Source of the DNA: an uncultured Phycisphaerales bacterium
GTDB lineage: Bacteria > Planctomycetota > Phycisphaerae > Phycisphaerales > SM1A02
Reading direction: 5' to 3'
Length of the DNA stretch: 24,902 nucleotides
Assembly: GCA_946886375.1 (NCBI GenBank)
Contig: CAMPIL010000006.1
Location: 1-24,902, forward strand
This document shows, piece by piece, positions 22,232 to 24,902 of this stretch. Position numbers and translations under genes: made by a program. Numbering within the stretch: the first letter of the stretch is position 1; each line of letters opens with the position of its first letter. The notes below the pieces were generated by a model, which was not told the DNA's origin, did not search any database, and saw only the letters and a program-made list of their open reading frames with translations.

Positions 22232-23935
22232 ATGTCCGCGACTGATGCGACCACAATTCCTCCTCCAGCGCGCAGCGCTCCTGTGTGGCCGATGCTGGAT
22301 GCGTCGGCCTCCGCCCGCACATGGCGTTGGCCGGCATTCGCCGCGATCATCGGCCTGCTTTGGCTTTTCGCTGCGCGCTCGCTGGGACCGGGCGATTTGT
22401 GGGATCAGACCCAGCCCAAGACGATCAGTTACACCACTGACATCATCGCGCATGGAGGGAGTCACTGGCTGCTTCCGGTTGAGCGAGGCGTAATGCCTGC
22501 GACCAAGCCGCCGCTGTACAACTGGCTTGCGGTGCCCTTTGTGAAGGCACTTGGGTTTCACATCGAGGTGGCGCACAAATTTCCCAGCGTCATCGCGCTG
22601 TGTCTGTGCTGGCTCATCATCGTGCGGCTGGGGCGGTGGCTGGATCGCGATGGCGATCAATCCGTCGGCTGGCTGGCGGGTTTGATCCTCGTCAGCAACG
22701 CGACGATATTCAAACTCGGGTACCTGGCCCGGCCCGACATGGTCCTGACGCTCTGGCTGTTGCTGGCGTGGATGATCGCGACGCACCTGTACGTGCAGCA
22801 TGCGCGGCGAGTGGAAAATTTCTCCGAGCCAATCCGAGGTCAAGGCTGGCTTGCAGCCGCGTTCTGGATCTGCATCGCGCTGGCGGGAATGACCAAGGGG
22901 CCGGCTGCGGTTGTCGGCGTGGTCTATGCGATCGTTGCCGCTCGCATCATCGGGGGATCGTGGCGCGCGATGGGCTTGCTTCACCCTTGGATCGGCCTGC
23001 CGATCGTTCTCCTTGTCAACGGCGCCTGGGTGTATGCGGTCTGGCAGATTAATCCGCATCACTTGAAGGATCGGCTGTGGGGCAAGGAATTGCTCGGCCG
23101 GGTCACCGGCGACGGCCCGGAAGGCAATCCCAATCACGGCTGGCTCAAGACGCTGCCGTACCTTGTGCTGTATTTCCTCGTGCGGTTCATTCCATGGTCG
23201 CTCGCAGCCATCGCAGCGATCGTGGGGTTGTGGCAGAAATCTCACCCCGGCGAACGTGCGCTTCGTACCTGGCGCAGCATCGGCGGCGAGACTGGCCCGT
23301 GGCTGTGTGCCGCGGCGATTCAGGTCGTGTTGGTGATCGGATTGTTCTCGCTCAGCACCGGCAAACGCGCTGATTACATTGCCTCGGCTTTTCCGCCGGG
23401 CGCGCTGCTAGCCGCATGGTGGCTGCTGCGAATGAAACCGCACCTGGGGCTGAAGGCGCCCTGGCTGGCGCCGGCGATTGCCGCCGTTGCGCTCACCGCG
23501 ATGACAATCGTGAACGGCATGGAAATTGCCGCCCCGGTCGACCGCTACAACGTTCGTCTTCAACAGTTCATCGATCAATCCGCGCAGGCCATCTCCGACG
23601 ATCCCCTGCCCGTGGCGTTTTGGTGGACGGGCCAGACGCATCTGCAGGCGATGCTGGGGGCCAGCGAGATGGAAGGCCGCGATTCGGTGATGCGGCTGCT
23701 CGCGCTCAATCAGCCGTTCTGGGTGGTGGCGGGCCGGCGCGATCAAACGCTGGATTTCGCCGACTGGCTGCCGAGGCAGACGCGCAAGCGGCTGGACATC
23801 GAATTGGTCGCGCGGTCCGAGGAAATGCCTTGGCGAACACCCACGCCCGAGCCGATGTCGCTCTATCGGGTTTCTCCCAAGGCAGCCGTGGCGAACACGC
23901 CGGCCGCGCCCGCGACGCAGCCGCGCGCACATTGA
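22232..23935 (+). CDS. Glycosyltransferase family 39 / ArnT-like membrane protein
   Basis: A 567-residue integral membrane glycosyltransferase of the PMT/ArnT (GT-C) type, which transfers a sugar from a polyprenyl-phosphate donor on the periplasmic side. About eleven hydrophobic helices are visible. The first periplasmic loop GPGDLWDQTQPK (52-63) supplies the acidic residues of the catalytic site, and TKPPLYNWLAVP (91-102) is the characteristic KPP motif. A soluble C-terminal domain (about 450-567) follows the last helix. The chosen ATG at 22232 has GGGA six bases upstream; ATG 22220 is an in-frame alternative four codons earlier. It starts 6 to 18 bases after aroB and is probably in the same transcript. 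The acceptor (lipid A, protein or other glycan) cannot be told. Confidence 0.88.
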   Translation: MSATDATTIPPPARSAPVWPMLDASASARTWRWPAFAAIIGLLWLFAARSLGPGDLWDQTQPKTISYTTDIIAHGGSHWLLPVERGVMPATKPPLYNWLAVPFVKALGFHIEVAHKFPSVIALCLCWLIIVRLGRWLDRDGDQSVGWLAGLILVSNATIFKLGYLARPDMVLTLWLLLAWMIATHLYVQHARRVENFSEPIRGQGWLAAAFWICIALAGMTKGPAAVVGVVYAIVAARIIGGSWRAMGLLHPWIGLPIVLLVNGAWVYAVWQINPHHLKDRLWGKELLGRVTGDGPEGNPNHGWLKTLPYLVLYFLVRFIPWSLAAIAAIVGLWQKSHPGERALRTWRSIGGETGPWLCAAAIQVVLVIGLFSLSTGKRADYIASAFPPGALLAAWWLLRMKPHLGLKAPWLAPAIAAVALTAMTIVNGMEIAAPVDRYNVRLQQFIDQSAQAISDDPLPVAFWWTGQTHLQAMLGASEMEGRDSVMRLLALNQPFWVVAGRRDQTLDFADWLPRQTRKRLDIELVARSEEMPWRTPTPEPMSLYRVSPKAAVANTPAAPATQPRAH

Positions 23936-24118
23936 ACGCGCCGAATTCAAGATTCAAACCGGCGGGTTCCGATAAGACCATCAGACGGAGCACGGGAGAA
24001 AGATGTGCAGCCGCTCACAGGCGTGCCGCGTCTGTGACGGCCTTGTCGTTGCTTTGTTCTCAGCGTTTCCGGCGTCTCTTTTCACATCGCACCCCTTGGT
24101 CAGCAGTTTCCATCCGCC

Positions 24119-24902
24119 GTGCGCACTATCGCGATCGTGAACCAGAAGGGCGGCTGCGGAAAGACAACCACCGCGATCAACCTGGCTGCGCTGTGTGCGC
24201 AGCGCGGCTTGCGCACGCTGCTGGTGGACATGGATCCGCAATCGCATTGCGCCGCCGGCCTGGGCGTGCCGGAATCGCGCATCGAGTATTCCATCGGCGA
24301 CGCGCTGCTGGCGGACCTCAGCGCTGCGTTCGATCCGGGACCGCTGGTCTGGGAAGTGGCCCGCAATCTGCACCTTGCGCCCAGCACGGTCATGCTCTCC
24401 GCGCTCGAAGCGCCCGGCGGCGGTCTCCATCAGCTTCCCGATAAGGACCGAAGACTCGAAAATCTCCTTGCCGCGATCAAGGACAAATACGATCGTTGTC
24501 TCATCGATTGCCCCCCCACCATCGGATTGCTCACCTACAACGCGCTGCGTGCAGCCAAGGAAGCGCTGATTCCGGTGGAAACCGGATTCTTCTCGCTTCG
24601 CGGCGCCGAGAAGCAGTGGATGACCATTCAGCGCATGATCGCCCACATCGGCCGGCCGATCGCCTGTCACCTGCTGCCCACGCTGCACAATCCGCAGTCG
24701 CAACTGGCGTGCAACATTCTCGCTGCGCTGCGGCGGCAGTTTGCCGCCCGCAAGTGGCCGCTGGGACGCAAGCCACGGGCAAGTAGCCGCATGTGGCAAG
24801 CACAGTTTCATGCATTCGTTTCGCTTCTCTTAATGGCAATACCGCGCGTATGCACAGCTGCCACAGCCAATACTGAAATGCATCCGTCCTCTCTAAAGGT
24901 AC
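24119..24902 (+). CDS. ParA/Soj-family ATPase, truncated by the window end
   Basis: At least 261 residues, open to the last base. GTG at 24119 gives MRTIAIVNQKGGCGKTTTAINLAA, the deviant Walker A of ParA/MinD ATPases (KGGCGKTT 10-17), then DMDPQ 37-41 (motif A'), LIDCPPTIGLLTYNAL 128-142 (motif B) and TGFFSLRGAEKQ. Such proteins partition chromosomes or position cell components with a ParB-like partner, which is not in this window. The family continues with a conserved LP-V-I…EAASFGQP segment, but from about residue 209 (position 24743) the sequence becomes RKWPLGRKPRASS… and no longer resembles ParA. GC content also falls there. Either the C-terminus is divergent, or an insertion, rearrangement or assembly junction lies near 24745. 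No Shine-Dalgarno is evident. Confidence 0.85.
   Translation, partial: MRTIAIVNQKGGCGKTTTAINLAALCAQRGLRTLLVDMDPQSHCAAGLGVPESRIEYSIGDALLADLSAAFDPGPLVWEVARNLHLAPSTVMLSALEAPGGGLHQLPDKDRRLENLLAAIKDKYDRCLIDCPPTIGLLTYNALRAAKEALIPVETGFFSLRGAEKQWMTIQRMIAHIGRPIACHLLPTLHNPQSQLACNILAALRRQFAARKWPLGRKPRASSRMWQAQFHAFVSLLLMAIPRVCTAATANTEMHPSSLKV

Noticed and set aside
22166..23245. 359-residue open frame antisense to the glycosyltransferase
   Set aside because: His/Arg/Gln/Pro-rich, no start signal, shadow of a conserved membrane protein.
23416..24444. 342-residue plus-strand open frame across the glycosyltransferase end and ParA start
   Set aside because: It is out of frame with both, whose motifs are clear, and has an Arg/Ala-rich composition.

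Overview
The window looks like a piece of a GC-rich chromosome from the phylum Planctomycetota, most likely class Phycisphaerae. Three things point there: two secreted proteins ending in the 'GC-type' dockerin-like tail (…VINAWGACR), a secreted protein ending in the planctomycete-style PEP-CTERM variant (VPAPG, hydrophobic stretch, RRRR), and a Ser/Thr kinase divergent from an ECF-like sigma factor. No rRNA, tRNA, CRISPR array or transposase gene was recognised.

Layout. 1-2218: a Sel1-repeat lipoprotein and a convergent short-chain dehydrogenase. 2761-3411: a secreted choice-of-anchor/PEP-CTERM-like protein. 3834-6529: a signalling module, with a membrane-tethered Ser/Thr kinase plus a small acidic protein on the minus strand and an ECF-like sigma factor divergently on the plus strand. 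6530-6966: a non-coding region holding a 21-bp-period array of palindromic units. 6967-13193: an Ebo-type metabolite-traffic cluster, in order EboD-like cyclase, a 100-residue protein of unknown function, EboB-like TatD hydrolase, EboE-like TIM barrel, EboC-like UbiA prenyltransferase, EboF-like phosphatase. 13305-15049: a diacylglycerol-kinase-family lipid kinase overlapping a metallophosphoesterase. 15167-20220: two large secreted proteins (beta-helix and seven-repeat FG-GAP propeller) with dockerin-like tails. 20287-23935: a bitopic membrane protein, canonical aroB and a GT39-type glycosyltransferase, tightly packed. 24119-24902: a ParA-type ATPase that runs off the end of the window.

How the genes may work together. 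The Ebo set is known from scytonemin-producing cyanobacteria, some Pseudomonas and many other bacteria, where it is linked to moving a small metabolite precursor across the inner membrane. Its substrate here is unknown. The classical EboA is not seen; the 100-residue gene sits in the cluster instead. The cyclase (EboD) keeps the zinc ligands of dehydroquinate synthase but differs at other active-site positions from the true AroB encoded 14 kb downstream, so it is unlikely to be a redundant shikimate enzyme.

The most unexpected regulatory signal is a TANNNT hexamer placed 5-6 nt before the start codon of several genes that lack a Shine-Dalgarno sequence (eboD, the 100-residue gene, eboF, the 20287 gene; also eboE, which has a weak SD). 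This is the signature of leaderless transcription. Genes with a good Shine-Dalgarno (Sel1, choice-of-anchor protein, kinase, sigma factor, small acidic protein, propeller) lack it. All functional calls come from reading motifs; no database search was run.
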